Below, in pieces: positions 29,617 to 38,030 of a stretch of 64,000 nucleotides of DNA. Both the position numbers and the translations under genes were made by a program. Position 1 is the stretch's first letter; every line of letters begins with the position of its first letter. The DNA comes from Xanthobacter autotrophicus Py2 (GTDB taxonomy: Bacteria > Pseudomonadota > Alphaproteobacteria > Rhizobiales > Xanthobacteraceae): contig CP000781.1 of the NCBI GenBank assembly GCA_000017645.1, positions 558,001 through 622,000 of the forward strand, in the 5' to 3' direction. The notes under the pieces are model-generated. The model ran no database searches, was not told where the DNA came from, and saw nothing but the letters and a program-made list of their open reading frames with translations.

Positions 29617-31245
29617 CTTACGAACAAAACTGGGCACTCCGGCTGGAACAGCCCCATCGCCCATAACCAGCCGTTCCAGAACGTCCTTCCTGCCGTGAAT
29701 GCGGATTTCGTGATCGTCGACCTCTACCTGGTCGATGACCGAGCGGATATAGGCGCGGCGGAAGGGGATCGGCCCATTGGCGATGTTGTCCCGCATCAGC
29801 GCCGCAAAGGCTGCGATCTTCTCTTCCGTGATCCGGGCTTCCGGTTGTAGTTCGCGCAGGACGCGCTCATGCGCCGTCCGGGCATTGTCCCGCTCGGCCT
29901 TGAGCGTCGCCAGACGCTCCTTGAGCGTCGGATCGGCGACATCGGCGACACCATTCTCGATCGCCTCGTAGAGGCGAGACAGGCGCGAATCGCAATCAGC
30001 GACCTTGTTCTGCAAGGCTGATAGCCGTTGTGCGTGATCCGCGCTGCGCGCCGCCTGCCGTGTCAGGAGGCCGCCGAGCAGGGCATGGATGCGCTCGGGC
30101 GTGAACAGAGACGCGCTTAACTCGCCGGTGACGGCGTTGTCGAGCTTGTCCATCGGGATCGACCGGCCCGGACAGGCGGATTTGCCCTGCTGCGCGCAGG
30201 TGGCGCAGGTGTAATAGCGGTAGCGGCCCGACTTGCCGGTCCGCAAGGTCATTCCGCCGCCGCAGGTCGCGCAGGTGGCGAGCCCGGTCAGCAAAATGGG
30301 TCCGGTGACGACGCGCGGGGCCACCGTCTTCGGGTTGCGTGACTTCAGACGCGCCTGCACGGCGTCGAAGACTGCGGGCTCGACGATCGGCTCGACGGGG
30401 ACCAGAATCTGCTCGGCGGCGGGCTTCTCTTCGCGCGTCTTCCAGACTTTGCGGTTGAAGCGGTACTCGCCCTTATAGGTCGTGCTGGTCAGAAGCTTAT
30501 GAAGCGGACCGATGCCCCAGCGCGCGCCGCGGCGGGTCCGGTAGCCATGCTCATTCAGATGGCAGGTCAAGGCTTTGACGCCCATCGGGCCGGACGTGCC
30601 GTTGCCCTTGTGCGCCAGCCGGAACATCAGACGGACGACTTCGGCTTCGACGGGGTCGATGGTGAGGCGCTTCTTGGTCTTGGCGCCGCGCTGTTCGGCA
30701 GCGGTGACAGCATAGCCGTAGGGTGCCGCCGAACCATTCCAGAAGCCCTGCCGGGCATTCTCCTGCATGGCGCGCAGAACGTGCTTGGCGTTTTCCTTCG
30801 ACTGGTATTCGTCGAAGAGCGCAAAGACCTGCCGGACCATGACGCTCATCGGATCATCACCCAGGTCCTGGGTGATGCTGACCAGCCGGACGCCATGCTT
30901 TCGTAGGCGCCGCACATGATATTCCAGCGCGAAATGGTCCCGCGCAAAGCGGCTGAAGGAATGCACGACGACGACATCGAACGGCGCGTCGTCCGCCGCC
31001 GCAAGATCGAGAAGCCGCTGTAGCTCGGGGCGCCGGTCATCCGTGCCGCTCAGGCCGGCATCGACGAATTCAATGACGACCTGCCAGCCCTTGGCCTTGC
31101 AGAAGGCCTCCGTCTGGCGGCGCTGATCGGGAATCGACAGATCGCTTTCCGCCTGCCGCCCGGTGGAAACGCGCAGGTACAGCGCGGCGCGCAGGCCCAC
31201 GTCGCCCGATGCCTGTTCCAAAGAGGTACGCTCGAGAAGGTTCAT
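29551..31245 (-). CDS. Large serine recombinase (site-specific integrase)
   Basis: A 564-residue recombinase. Order: N-terminal resolvase catalytic domain with the nucleophile Ser in YLRVSTGRQ (about residue 28) and FSRFARD; the Recombinase domain (AAPYGYAV to [18 protein letters not shown]); a zinc ribbon [20 protein letters not shown] then [14 protein letters not shown]; a coiled-coil segment around 400-470. The stop codon lies inside the tRNA-Arg gene, so its last residues ([12 protein letters not shown]) are read from tRNA antisense. This suggests the gene end was made by insertion at the tRNA. It overlaps the upstream small gene by ATGA. Probably catalyses integration or excision of this region. 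Confidence 0.9.
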   Translation of the reverse strand: MNLLERTSLEQASGDVGLRAALYLRVSTGRQAESDLSIPDQRRQTEAFCKAKGWQVVIEFVDAGLSGTDDRRPELQRLLDLAAADDAPFDVVVVHSFSRFARDHFALEYHVRRLRKHGVRLVSITQDLGDDPMSVMVRQVFALFDEYQSKENAKHVLRAMQENARQGFWNGSAAPYGYAVTAAEQRGAKTKKRLTIDPVEAEVVRLMFRLAHKGNGTSGPMGVKALTCHLNEHGYRTRRGARWGIGPLHKLLTSTTYKGEYRFNRKVWKTREEKPAAEQILVPVEPIVEPAVFDAVQARLKSRNPKTVAPRVVTGPILLTGLATCATCGGGMTLRTGKSGRYRYYTCATCAQQGKSACPGRSIPMDKLDNAVTGELSASLFTPERIHALLGGLLTRQAARSADHAQRLSALQNKVADCDSRLSRLYEAIENGVADVADPTLKERLATLKAERDNARTAHERVLRELQPEARITEEKIAAFAALMRDNIANGPIPFRRAYIRSVIDQVEVDDHEIRIHGRKDVLERLVMGDGAVPAGVPSFVRKWRTRHDSNVWPPPSEGGALSS

Positions 31246-31487
31246 GGTATCGCCCCGATCGTTTCTTCTATGGTCTCAGCTCTTTCAGGCGCTTTCGAGT
31301 CGGCGGACAGCTCCAGTAGCCGCAGGATTTCAGGCATCAGAAAGGCTTCGATCACATCGAGTTCTTCCGGCGTGACCGGCCATGCGGACGGGCACGGTCC
31401 GATCACCGCCGCCTGCGGCGGGGCGGCCGATGGAAGCAGCCTGTGATCGCCGGCCTTTCGCCCGCGCATCTCCGCCCCCCCGTCCAA
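31242..31487 (-). CDS. Small hypothetical protein, translationally coupled to serine recombinase
   Basis: Up to 81 residues with no family recognised. The C-terminal half is helical and acidic (VTPEELDVIEAFLMPEILRLLELS). Its stop overlaps the recombinase start (ATGA), a sign of translational coupling, so it is probably an accessory protein of the recombinase. The start is uncertain; an internal Met (MRGRKAG) is possible. Confidence 0.55.
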   Translation of the reverse strand: MDGGAEMRGRKAGDHRLLPSAAPPQAAVIGPCPSAWPVTPEELDVIEAFLMPEILRLLELSADSKAPERAETIEETIGAIP

Positions 31488-31565
31488 TCGTGTTGAAAAC
31501 CTGCGATCGGAGCGTAGGGGGCGCGGCGCCGGGCAATCCTCGCGTATTCCTCGGCATGCCAGCGC

Positions 31566-31757
31566 CTATGGCCGCGGTCCGCCCGGCGCACGCTGGCGGA
31601 TCGCCGTGTCGATGACGGCCATGCCGGCAAGAATCTGGCGGCCAGCCTGCGAACAGGGCGCGACCGCGGCCAGCCGGTTTTGAAGCATCCGGCGCAGAAC
31701 ATGGAGTTCGGGCAGAGACAGCTTGCGGAGTTCGTGCAGGGTATAGGTGGGAACCAT
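31566..31757 (-). CDS. Small hypothetical protein upstream of serine recombinase
   Basis: A 63-residue frame from ATG 31757, MVPTYTLHELRKLSLPELHV, with a mostly helical Leu/Arg-rich body (LRRMLQNRLAAV). AGAGG lies about nine bases upstream of the start. Not recognised as a named family; the position as first gene of the leftward recombinase transcript suggests an accessory or regulatory role. Confidence 0.5.
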   Translation of the reverse strand: MVPTYTLHELRKLSLPELHVLRRMLQNRLAAVAPCSQAGRQILAGMAVIDTAIRQRAPGGPRP

Positions 31758-32020
31758 CTTGTTATCCTCTCTCTGGTGGCCCCGCTTATCGGGGCCTTCG
31801 CGGCCCACACACAGATCATCGGCAGAAGGACCGATGGCGGGGCGGAGGAGAGAGGGGCGAGAGGAGACCGCCATACCTCGCACGAACGGAAGCACGCTGT
31901 GCTGCCGCGTGATGTGAATCAGGAATGCCGGCGTGGGAATGTCGCGCGTGAATTTGCGAAGGTTGCGAGATGCGTGATAGTATATACTTATGATTGTATA
32001 TTTTAGTTTGAGATATATTT
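31758..32020. promoter_or_regulatory. AT-rich divergent promoter region of the integration module
   Basis: About 263 bases between the leftward recombinase genes and the rightward integrase genes. The part from about 31975 to 32025 is very AT-rich (TATATACTTATGATTGTATA), unlike its surroundings, and is the likely rightward promoter. No gene is seen. Confidence 0.4.
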
Positions 32021-32266
32021 GTGTCTATTATGATCAGTGTGCGCGGCGATCTGACGATGGCCGAAGTACGCCAGGCGATATTTGAAGCCCTGGGTCAAAT
32101 CGAGGATGAGTATGCCGTGCGCCATTCGCGCAACGTGACGCTCTTCGTCAATCCCACGAACGAATTCGGAGACAAGGTTGTCGTGCGCGACAGCCTTGGC
32201 GCCGTCGTTTCTAGGGTGACCAAAAAGGGGGCTTACAGATCAGCCGCCGACGAGTGGAATATTTAG
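32021..32266 (+). CDS. Small hypothetical protein
   Basis: Seventy-eight to 81 residues (start GTG 32021 or ATG 32030). The sequence, for example MAEVRQAIFEALGQIEDEYAV followed by NVTLFVNPTNEFG, suggests a small alpha/beta protein. No family recognised. Nearest neighbours are another small gene and the tyrosine integrase, so it is likely part of the integration module. Confidence 0.55.
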   Translation: MSIMISVRGDLTMAEVRQAIFEALGQIEDEYAVRHSRNVTLFVNPTNEFGDKVVVRDSLGAVVSRVTKKGAYRSAADEWNI

Positions 32267-32294
32267 GGCGCGCCCTGGCGAAAGGAGCCGCAGC

Positions 32295-32537
32295 ATGAAG
32301 CTGCCACCTTGCTATATCGGGCTCGAACAGGCCCGGCAGGTCCTCGCGGAGATCGGAGTTGAACTCAACCCCCGGCAGATGAAACGCGCCGCCGACAAGG
32401 ATGCGCGCGGGCGCCGGAAACTGCCATTCTTTGTCGATCCGATCGATGGCACCCTCAAGATAGAAAAAGGAACCCTCGTTGCGATCTACCAGCAGCTTCA
32501 GGCTGAAGCCGAAAAATATCATGGAAGTAAAAATTGA
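32295..32537 (+). CDS. Small hypothetical protein, possible excisionase-like factor
   Basis: Eighty residues starting MKLPPCYIGLEQARQVLAEI, with a likely short helix-turn-helix-like segment (LNPRQMKRAADKDARGRRKLPFF). It has a strong ribosome site (GAAAGGAG) seven bases upstream. It lies 48 bases ahead of the integrase on the same strand, the usual place for an excisionase or directionality factor, but the sequence is not a recognised Xis family, so the role is inferred from position. Confidence 0.6.
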   Translation: MKLPPCYIGLEQARQVLAEIGVELNPRQMKRAADKDARGRRKLPFFVDPIDGTLKIEKGTLVAIYQQLQAEAEKYHGSKN

Positions 32538-32585
32538 ATTTTGTTCTTTATTTGTTCCTCATGTTGCTATAAATACAATTATATA

Positions 32586-33809
32586 ATGGCAGACATCAGA
32601 AAAAGAGCGGGAGCCAAAGGCGCAACATATCAGGTTCGGTATGTTGTCAACGCCGGTCGCGGATATTCCTATGCCAGCTTTCGGACCCTGAAAGAGGCCC
32701 GCGCCTTCTCCGAAAATCTGGGCTCGCTCGTCGCGGCCCCTGATAGTGGCGTCGTCAGCGTCGCAGACGCGGTGGACCGCTGGCTTGCCATTTGCGAGAG
32801 GACGGGGCGTGACGGACGAGAAAAGGTGGAAGCCGAGACCTACAAGGAATACGCGCGGCGCGCAAAGGTCATGAAAGAATATTCATGGGCGAAACTTCTG
32901 CATGAGCTTGTCCCGCCTGATATCGTCGCCTTCCGGACGTGGCTGCTGGAAAACAAGACGCGCGATCTTGCCCGGCGCGCTCTGTCGTCCTTTCACTCCG
33001 TGCTCATCGAGATGAAGCGCGAAGGCCGGCTGACGACCGATCCCGCCGCTGGCGTCACCATCAAGGCCGGAGGACGTTACGAGGACGAGGACGGCGAGGT
33101 CGAAATACCGACCGACGATGAGGTGCGGGCCATCTATGCCGCAGCTGACAGACTCGCCACGAAGAACGCCTATATGGCGGAGCGTTGGGCCCGCTATCGC
33201 CCGCTGGTCTATCTCGCCGGATTCACGGGTATGCGTCCATCCGAGTATCGCGGGTTGTCGTGGAAGCAGATCGGCGGCGACCACATTCGCGTAACTCAGC
33301 GCGCCGACAAGACTGGCCAGATCGGGCCGGTCAAATCCCGTGCCGGGCGCCGGACGCTCTACATTCCATCCTTTCTTGCCGAAATGCTGGAGGTCTGGCG
33401 TTCCGAATGCGCGGCCTCAGCTCTTGATCTGGTATTTCCGACGTCATCCGGTCAGCCTATGGCGCTGGTCAATTTCAGGGCGGGCGGCTGGGACCCGCTC
33501 ATGAAGGAGGCGTGCCTGGTGGATCGGATCGAGCGTGACGGAAAACAGATCGATGTTCCGCGCTACACACCCTATGCCCTGCGGCACTACTTCGCGTCAA
33601 AGCTGATCGAGGGTGGGTACGATCTGAAGTTCATCCAGCAGGCGATGGGACATTCCAAGATCGAAATCACGTTCAATGTTTATGGCCACCTCATCCGCGG
33701 CCGGGAAGACCATCACCGGCAAAGCGCGGAAAAACTGGCCCATCAGATACTGGGGCCCGTCGCGCGTTGTGGCGAATTTGTGGCAAATTCTCTGGAAGCC
33801 CCAGAATAG
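32586..33809 (+). CDS. Tyrosine recombinase (phage-type integrase)
   Basis: A 407-residue site-specific recombinase. The N-terminal arm-binding-like segment (MADIRKRAGAKGATYQVRYV) is followed by a SAM-like core-binding domain (SVADAVDRWLAICERTG) and the catalytic domain. Catalytic residues are visible: Arg in FTGMRPSEYRGLSW, His-x-x-Arg region ALRHYFASKLIE, His in MGHSKIEIT and the nucleophile Tyr in FNVYGHL. ATG 32586 is chosen; the longer frame to 32541 has an unlikely Cys-rich start. Immediately downstream is a 48-nt copy of the tRNA-Gly(UCC) 3' end, its probable attachment site. Confidence 0.93.
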   Translation: MADIRKRAGAKGATYQVRYVVNAGRGYSYASFRTLKEARAFSENLGSLVAAPDSGVVSVADAVDRWLAICERTGRDGREKVEAETYKEYARRAKVMKEYSWAKLLHELVPPDIVAFRTWLLENKTRDLARRALSSFHSVLIEMKREGRLTTDPAAGVTIKAGGRYEDEDGEVEIPTDDEVRAIYAAADRLATKNAYMAERWARYRPLVYLAGFTGMRPSEYRGLSWKQIGGDHIRVTQRADKTGQIGPVKSRAGRRTLYIPSFLAEMLEVWRSECAASALDLVFPTSSGQPMALVNFRAGGWDPLMKEACLVDRIERDGKQIDVPRYTPYALRHYFASKLIEGGYDLKFIQQAMGHSKIEITFNVYGHLIRGREDHHRQSAEKLAHQILGPVARCGEFVANSLEAPE

Positions 33810-33821
33810 CTGGCGTTCTTT

Positions 33822-33869
33822 CAGCCTTCCAAGCTGGCTATGAGGGTTCGATTCCCTTCACCCGCTCCA
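33822..33869 (+). other. Attachment-site remnant: 3' part of tRNA-Gly(UCC)
   Basis: Forty-eight bases with the anticodon loop CTTCCAA, the 3' anticodon stem, variable loop, T arm GAGGGTTCGATTCCCTT, acceptor 3' strand CACCCGC and TCCA. The 5' half of the tRNA is absent: the sequence upstream is the integrase 3' end. A tRNA 3' fragment right after an integrase is the signature of att sites used by tyrosine integrases. No complete tRNA-Gly lies in the window. Confidence 0.85.
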
Positions 33870-34249
33870 TTGTTAAACTCAATCACTTAGACCATGATGC
33901 TTTCCAATAGTCACCCCTTTATGCCGATTTTTGCCACATCGAGCTGATCCGGTGAAACCCGCAGAAATCCTAGATAGTCCGTTGTGACCCGCTTGAGCTT
34001 GTGGCGCGTTTGTGGCGAATCTCTCCAAAGGCCCTAGAGGCCGCAAACGCAGTGGGGAACATGTTTTCCACAGATATGGAAAATGACCGAAGGCACAAAG
34101 GTGCGGTAAGAAGTATATCAATCTATCAGATGCGTAGAGGTGTCTTTGTCATAAGCTTTGGGACATCGGGCGATGGTGTCTGATGGCCAAAAGCTGCTCC
34201 GCGAGTTCCTTCGGTCGAGCGAATTGCGTTTTGGTCAGGAGCGAAGGTT
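33870..34249. other. Intergenic region after the tRNA-Gly fragment, possible integrase-tail remnant
   Basis: About 380 bases, fairly AT-rich, no supported gene. The stretch around 33998-34045 (TTGTGGCGCGTTTGTGGCGA, then TCTCCAAAGGCCC) resembles the final codons of the upstream integrase (TTGTGGCGAATTTGTGGCAA), so a decayed end of a second integrase may lie here. Confidence 0.35.
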
Positions 34250-34999
34250 ATGGGCGACACGGACGACGATTTTGACGACACGGAATGGTGTGGGCGTCCC
34301 CAGGACGATCCGCACCGGCTGGCGATGCTCGAAGCGAGGCGGCAATCCTTTCGGGCGGAACATCCGCTCGTCGATTGCTGGGTTTACCGGGTCCAGACGA
34401 TCGAGTTGTTTCTCGGCGGGGTCAGGCGCGTTCTGGTCGAAACGACGCGCGCTCTCATGACCTATTTCAATCCTGGCGGCGCGATCGAAACGACCGCGAT
34501 TTATCTGAGGTCCGAAAACCCTTTTGATCTCGCGGAAGCCCATCTTGGCATTGATCGAATCCTTGAGATTCGCGATGAGAGCAACGATGCCGAGCAGATA
34601 CTTTCTTCCTATCCTCGCGAATACGAGGAGCGCAGCGTGGATGCGTTCAGGCGCCTCAACGAGGATCTCGATGACGAAATACTACGCTATCTGCGGTCAG
34701 TCGTGCGTCTCTTCCTTCATTTGCAAGGGAATGGCGATTCTGAGCCCCGCGACCACGTTTTAATACCTGTACTGGCTGCTGTCCGTGAGACAGTTCAAGG
34801 TGAATACGAGGCGGCGCTGGTGAATGTAGACACCACAATCGCGTGGCTCGCCCCTCGCGAGATGGATTTTATGTTTGCAAAGGGAGTCCTTCAGGATTCC
34901 CGCCGGGCTGGCCTTGCACTCGGGCGGAGGGTTGCCGCCGAGCATTCTTCCACGTTTGCGCGAAGGCTCAGCGCCCTAACGGGGCAGGGCCGGGGCTAG
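34250..34999 (+). CDS. Hypothetical protein
   Basis: A 249-residue, probably cytoplasmic helical protein starting MGDTDDDFDDTEWCGRPQDD. The centre has a hydrophobic stretch (TIELFLGGVRRVLVETTRAL) but no clear membrane helix. No family recognised. ATG 34250 has AGGAG eight bases upstream, supporting that the gene is real. Its 3' end overlaps the convergent gene 34976-35458 by 24 bases. It lies in the accessory region next to the attachment remnant. Confidence 0.6.
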   Translation: MGDTDDDFDDTEWCGRPQDDPHRLAMLEARRQSFRAEHPLVDCWVYRVQTIELFLGGVRRVLVETTRALMTYFNPGGAIETTAIYLRSENPFDLAEAHLGIDRILEIRDESNDAEQILSSYPREYEERSVDAFRRLNEDLDDEILRYLRSVVRLFLHLQGNGDSEPRDHVLIPVLAAVRETVQGEYEAALVNVDTTIAWLAPREMDFMFAKGVLQDSRRAGLALGRRVAAEHSSTFARRLSALTGQGRG

Positions 35000-35458
35000 A
35001 CGCCGCGCGCTCCGGCGGCGATGGCGGCCTCGCAACCCCATGAGGCGTCGCGTAACCTGCCAATTGTAGTCGAGCGCAAAGTCATCGTCGCGATCGATCA
35101 GGCGACCGACCTTCAGGCTGAACAGCGCCTCGATGATATTGCCGCCATTGGCCCGGATTTGCTGCGCTTCCCTCCCTGCATCGAGGTCCATTCGCCTGCC
35201 TCCCGTGGGTTGCTCCCGGACATACTCGACCAGGCCGTCAACGGACTCGTCGAAGGAGTGCCCGCAGACTTCCGTCAGAAACCTGACCACGCGGCCGTAG
35301 CAAGTATAGTCCTGCCCGTTCTGACGGATCAGGCCATACTCCCGGTCATAGGCGCGGCGGTCACGTTCTTCTCGCCCGGGATCGGCTTCGTCCGTCCATG
35401 AGACCAGCCCCGCCATGGCGTCGTAGCGCAGCAGGCTATAGTGCAAGCGGCTGTCCAT
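34976..35458 (-). CDS. Hypothetical protein
   Basis: A 160-residue protein starting MDSRLHYSLLRYDAMAGLVS, polar and charged with an Arg-rich C-terminus (RGRHRRRSARRLAPALPR). No family recognised. GGAGG lies seven bases upstream of the ATG at 35458, which is why this start was preferred over the longer frame to 35521. It converges with and overlaps the preceding gene. Confidence 0.6.
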   Translation of the reverse strand: MDSRLHYSLLRYDAMAGLVSWTDEADPGREERDRRAYDREYGLIRQNGQDYTCYGRVVRFLTEVCGHSFDESVDGLVEYVREQPTGGRRMDLDAGREAQQIRANGGNIIEALFSLKVGRLIDRDDDFALDYNWQVTRRLMGLRGRHRRRSARRLAPALPR

Positions 35459-35719
35459 TTCATCCTCCATCGGGCTCCGGCGTGAGGCACACGTCCTCCC
35501 GCGGGCAAATGTGATCCGCACCGCCGGCTGCTCCCGGCGCCGGGTATTTCCTCAAATCTCGCCGCGATCGTCTGGCCAGGCGCGCCGCCCGGTCAAACCC
35601 CGCCCGCACCACTCCCGGCCCTTGGCCGGGACCGTGTTAGGGCCTGACCCGCCGGCTCAATCGCCCGGCCTTTCCTGCCCGCGTCTTGAGGAAAACCCCC
35701 AGCGCAAAGGAGCAGGATC
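35459..35719 (+). promoter_or_regulatory. 5' leader of ardC, shared with other element genes
   Basis: A GC-rich leader with four blocks also seen before parB: block 1 at 35574-35596 (core GGCGCGCCGCCCGGTCAA), block 2 GCCGGGACCGTGTT at about 35625-35638, block 3 GTCTTGAGG at 35683-35691, and the ribosome site CAAAGGAG at 35705-35712. Spacings to the start codon are nearly the same in the two leaders. Block 1 contains a small inverted repeat. It may be a common promoter/operator or an RNA leader. Confidence 0.55.
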
Positions 35720-36448
35720 ATGCCGGCCCACAACGAAACCCCGCGGCAGGACATCTACAGCCGCATCACCAACCAGATCATCGAAGCCCTGGAACAGGGC
35801 GTGAAACCCTGGACCCAACCCTGGAACGCCGCTCACGCCGCCGGTCACGTCTCCCGGCCCCTGCGCCATAACGGCGAGCCCTATGCGGGCATCAACGTCC
35901 TGACGCTCTGGGCGTCCGCCATGTCCGGCCACTACACCGCGCCGATCTGGATGACCTTCCGGCAGGCCATCGAACTGGGCGGCTGCGTCCGCAAGGGCGA
36001 GAAGGGCTCCCCGGTCGTCTACGCCAACGCCATCCGCCGTACCGAAACCGACGAGGCGACCGGCGACGATGTGGAGCGCAGCATCCCCTTTCTGAAGGCC
36101 TACACCGTCTTCAACGTCGAGCAGATTGACGGCCTGCCGGAGCGCGTTCACGCCTCGGCGCAACCCGCCGACAATCCCGCGCAGCGTATCGCCCATGCCG
36201 AAACCTTCTTCGCCGCCACGGGCGCTGATATCCGCCATGGCGGGGACAGCGCCTATTACAGCCCGGCCCTGGACTATATCCAGATGCCGCCCTTCGAAGC
36301 CTTCCGCGATGCGGAGGGTTACTACGCAACGCTCGCCCATGAGGCGACGCACTGGACCCGGCACGCAACGCGCCTTGACCGCGACCTCGGGCGCAAGCGC
36401 TTCGGCGATGCGGGCTACGCCCGCGAGGAACTGGTCGCCTTATCTTGA
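35720..36448 (+). pseudogene. ardC: ArdC-type antirestriction protein, 5' part (gene split by transposon)
   Basis: ArdC proteins protect incoming conjugative DNA from host restriction. Here residues 1-240 are ArdC: the N-terminal ssDNA-binding domain (RQDIYSRITNQIIEALEQGVKPW, GINVLTLWASA, GEKGSPVVYAN, YTVFNVEQIDGLP), then the zincin-type domain with the HEATH zinc motif at 207-211. After EELVA at 36439 the frame enters the transposon and stops after two more codons. The missing 64 residues (ELGAAFLCADLGL...) are found intact at 43269-43463, so the original gene encoded 304 residues, the normal ArdC length. The 242-residue product may be inactive. Confidence 0.92.
36434..36439. repeat. Direct repeat GTCGCC, left flank of transposon
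   Basis: Six bases identical to 43263-43268. One copy belongs to the original ardC codons; the pair flanks the inserted element and is a target duplication or the crossover core of the tyrosine recombinases. Confidence 0.8.
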
Positions 36449-36453
36449 CAGTC
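36440..36453 (+). repeat. Left terminal inverted repeat of the transposon
   Basis: TTATCTTGACAGTC; matches the reverse complement of the right end at 12 of 14 positions, including the run TGACAGTC. Confidence 0.85.
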
Positions 36454-36508
36454 TGCACCGATTGCCAGTGTGCTGCTGATGTCGATGCAACAGGACTGAC
36501 GGAGGCGT

Positions 36509-36561
36509 TATCCAGGCCGGCCGCAGCGCTCCCACATAGCTGGCGGAGGCCGGCCTGGATA
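36509..36561. repeat. Subterminal 14-bp inverted repeat
   Basis: TATCCAGGCCGGCC (36509-36522) and its exact complement GGCCGGCCTGGATA (36548-36561) with a 25-nt spacer. It lies between the left terminus and the first recombinase gene. It could bind a recombinase or form a hairpin that limits read-through from ardC. Confidence 0.65.
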
Positions 36562-36635
36562 GCGCCGGGCAAGTTGAACTCCTTCGTTGATGCTGGGCTC
36601 CCCGGAAGGGGGTCGGGGGGAAGGTTGAACAACTT

Positions 36636-38030
36636 GTGGACATTGTAATCGCAGCTCTAAGCATTACGATTCAGGAGCGCAGATCAGCGGATGGCGTTGA
36701 TGCCCATGTCCCGATGATCCTCCAGGACGGGGCGCTATACGATCCTGCTCTGGATCGCTTTTTTCGCGATCTTCCTCTCAACGGCGTTCGCTCACGCCAT
36801 TCCCTTCGTGCCTATGGCTACGATGTTTTGGTCTGGGCTCGTTTTCTTTCGGAAGCCTGCGCCAAGACGATATGGCAAGCCGACCGGCATGACGTCCTTG
36901 CCTATCATCGCGTCCGCCGCCGCGCCGACGCGGGACAACGCATTTCCGCTGCGTCCTGGAATCGCGCCGTTGCCTGTCTCGATCGGCTATATCGCTGGGG
37001 TGTGCAGGAAGGACTGATTGCAGAAGCACCCTTCACGCATCGCTCGGTCTGGAGGCAGGGGTACGCTGGGCGCCGGTCGCAGGTGGCAGCGCGGAACGAT
37101 GCCTATGAACCTGCCGCGCGTCGAGCGGACGTCAGTTTCGTCACGCTCGAGGACTATCGGCGCTTTCGGGATGTCGGCCTCAAGGCGCTTTTGCCTGACG
37201 GCCGCACACGCCCCGGCGCCCGCGATCGCAACGGTATCCGCAATGCGTTGTTCGCCGATCTCCTCGTGACCACAGGGCTTCGGCTGGAAGAAGCATCATC
37301 CCTCTTCACCTCCGATCTCGTTTTCGCCGATCAGCGTCCGGGCCGTCAGGTCTGGCTGGACCTGCCGGATGCCCAGACCAAGGGCGATCGCGGTCGCCAG
37401 ATCCTCGTTCCCGCTCGACTGCTCGAACAGGTGCGCGCCTATGTCGATGTCGAGCGTGCTCATGCCATCACGAAGTTTCAGCAGCGGTCAGGATGGCAGT
37501 CGATCGACCGTCCGATCTTCGTTCATCGCGAGCGGCACGCGGCCCGGCTGCGACTGCTGGACGGTGGGGATATCGCTCTCGATCTGCTCGACCCCGAGGA
37601 ACGTTGCCGGATTATTGTCTGCGACAGCGACGGCACGCCGAGCGAACCGGCGGCATTGTGGCTTTCGGAGGTCGGCATGCCGGTGCAGCCGAACTCGTGG
37701 GAAGTCATTTTCGCCCGCGCCTCCAGCCGGTGCCGGTCCTTCGGGTTAGATATCAACATCAGCCCGCACCAGCTCCGCCACACCTTTGCCGTTCACATGC
37801 TGGCGATGCTCATTCAGCACCGTATCCGTGACGCTGCGCTTCCTGCCGGCTCGATGGAAGGATACCGGCAGATGCTCGGTGATCCTCTCCAGCAGGTGCA
37901 ACGGCTTCTCGGCCATGCCAGCCTGACAACGACCTATATTTACCTCGACCACATAGCGACGCGCGCCGATACCGTCGATGCGGCTGTCGAGGAACTCCTT
38001 GGGCTGCTCCCTTCTGAGGCCACGCTATGA
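36636..38030 (+). CDS. Tyrosine recombinase A of the transposon trio
   Basis: A 464-residue recombinase with a full catalytic set: Arg in TGLRLEEASSL, the box II motif SPHQLRHTFAVHML, His in LLGHASLTTTY and the nucleophile Tyr in IYLDH. The N-terminal part (LRAYGYDVLVWARFLSE) is a SAM-like core-binding domain. A GTG at 36636 is used; GGAAGG lies 11 bases upstream. The stop overlaps the next start by ATGA, so the three recombinases are translated as one unit. Acts in excision and insertion of the element together with B and C. Confidence 0.88.
   Translation: MDIVIAALSITIQERRSADGVDAHVPMILQDGALYDPALDRFFRDLPLNGVRSRHSLRAYGYDVLVWARFLSEACAKTIWQADRHDVLAYHRVRRRADAGQRISAASWNRAVACLDRLYRWGVQEGLIAEAPFTHRSVWRQGYAGRRSQVAARNDAYEPAARRADVSFVTLEDYRRFRDVGLKALLPDGRTRPGARDRNGIRNALFADLLVTTGLRLEEASSLFTSDLVFADQRPGRQVWLDLPDAQTKGDRGRQILVPARLLEQVRAYVDVERAHAITKFQQRSGWQSIDRPIFVHRERHAARLRLLDGGDIALDLLDPEERCRIIVCDSDGTPSEPAALWLSEVGMPVQPNSWEVIFARASSRCRSFGLDINISPHQLRHTFAVHMLAMLIQHRIRDAALPAGSMEGYRQMLGDPLQQVQRLLGHASLTTTYIYLDHIATRADTVDAAVEELLGLLPSEATL

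Noticed and set aside
30499..30906. 135-codon plus-strand frame within the serine recombinase
   Set aside because: Antisense shadow of the recombinase.
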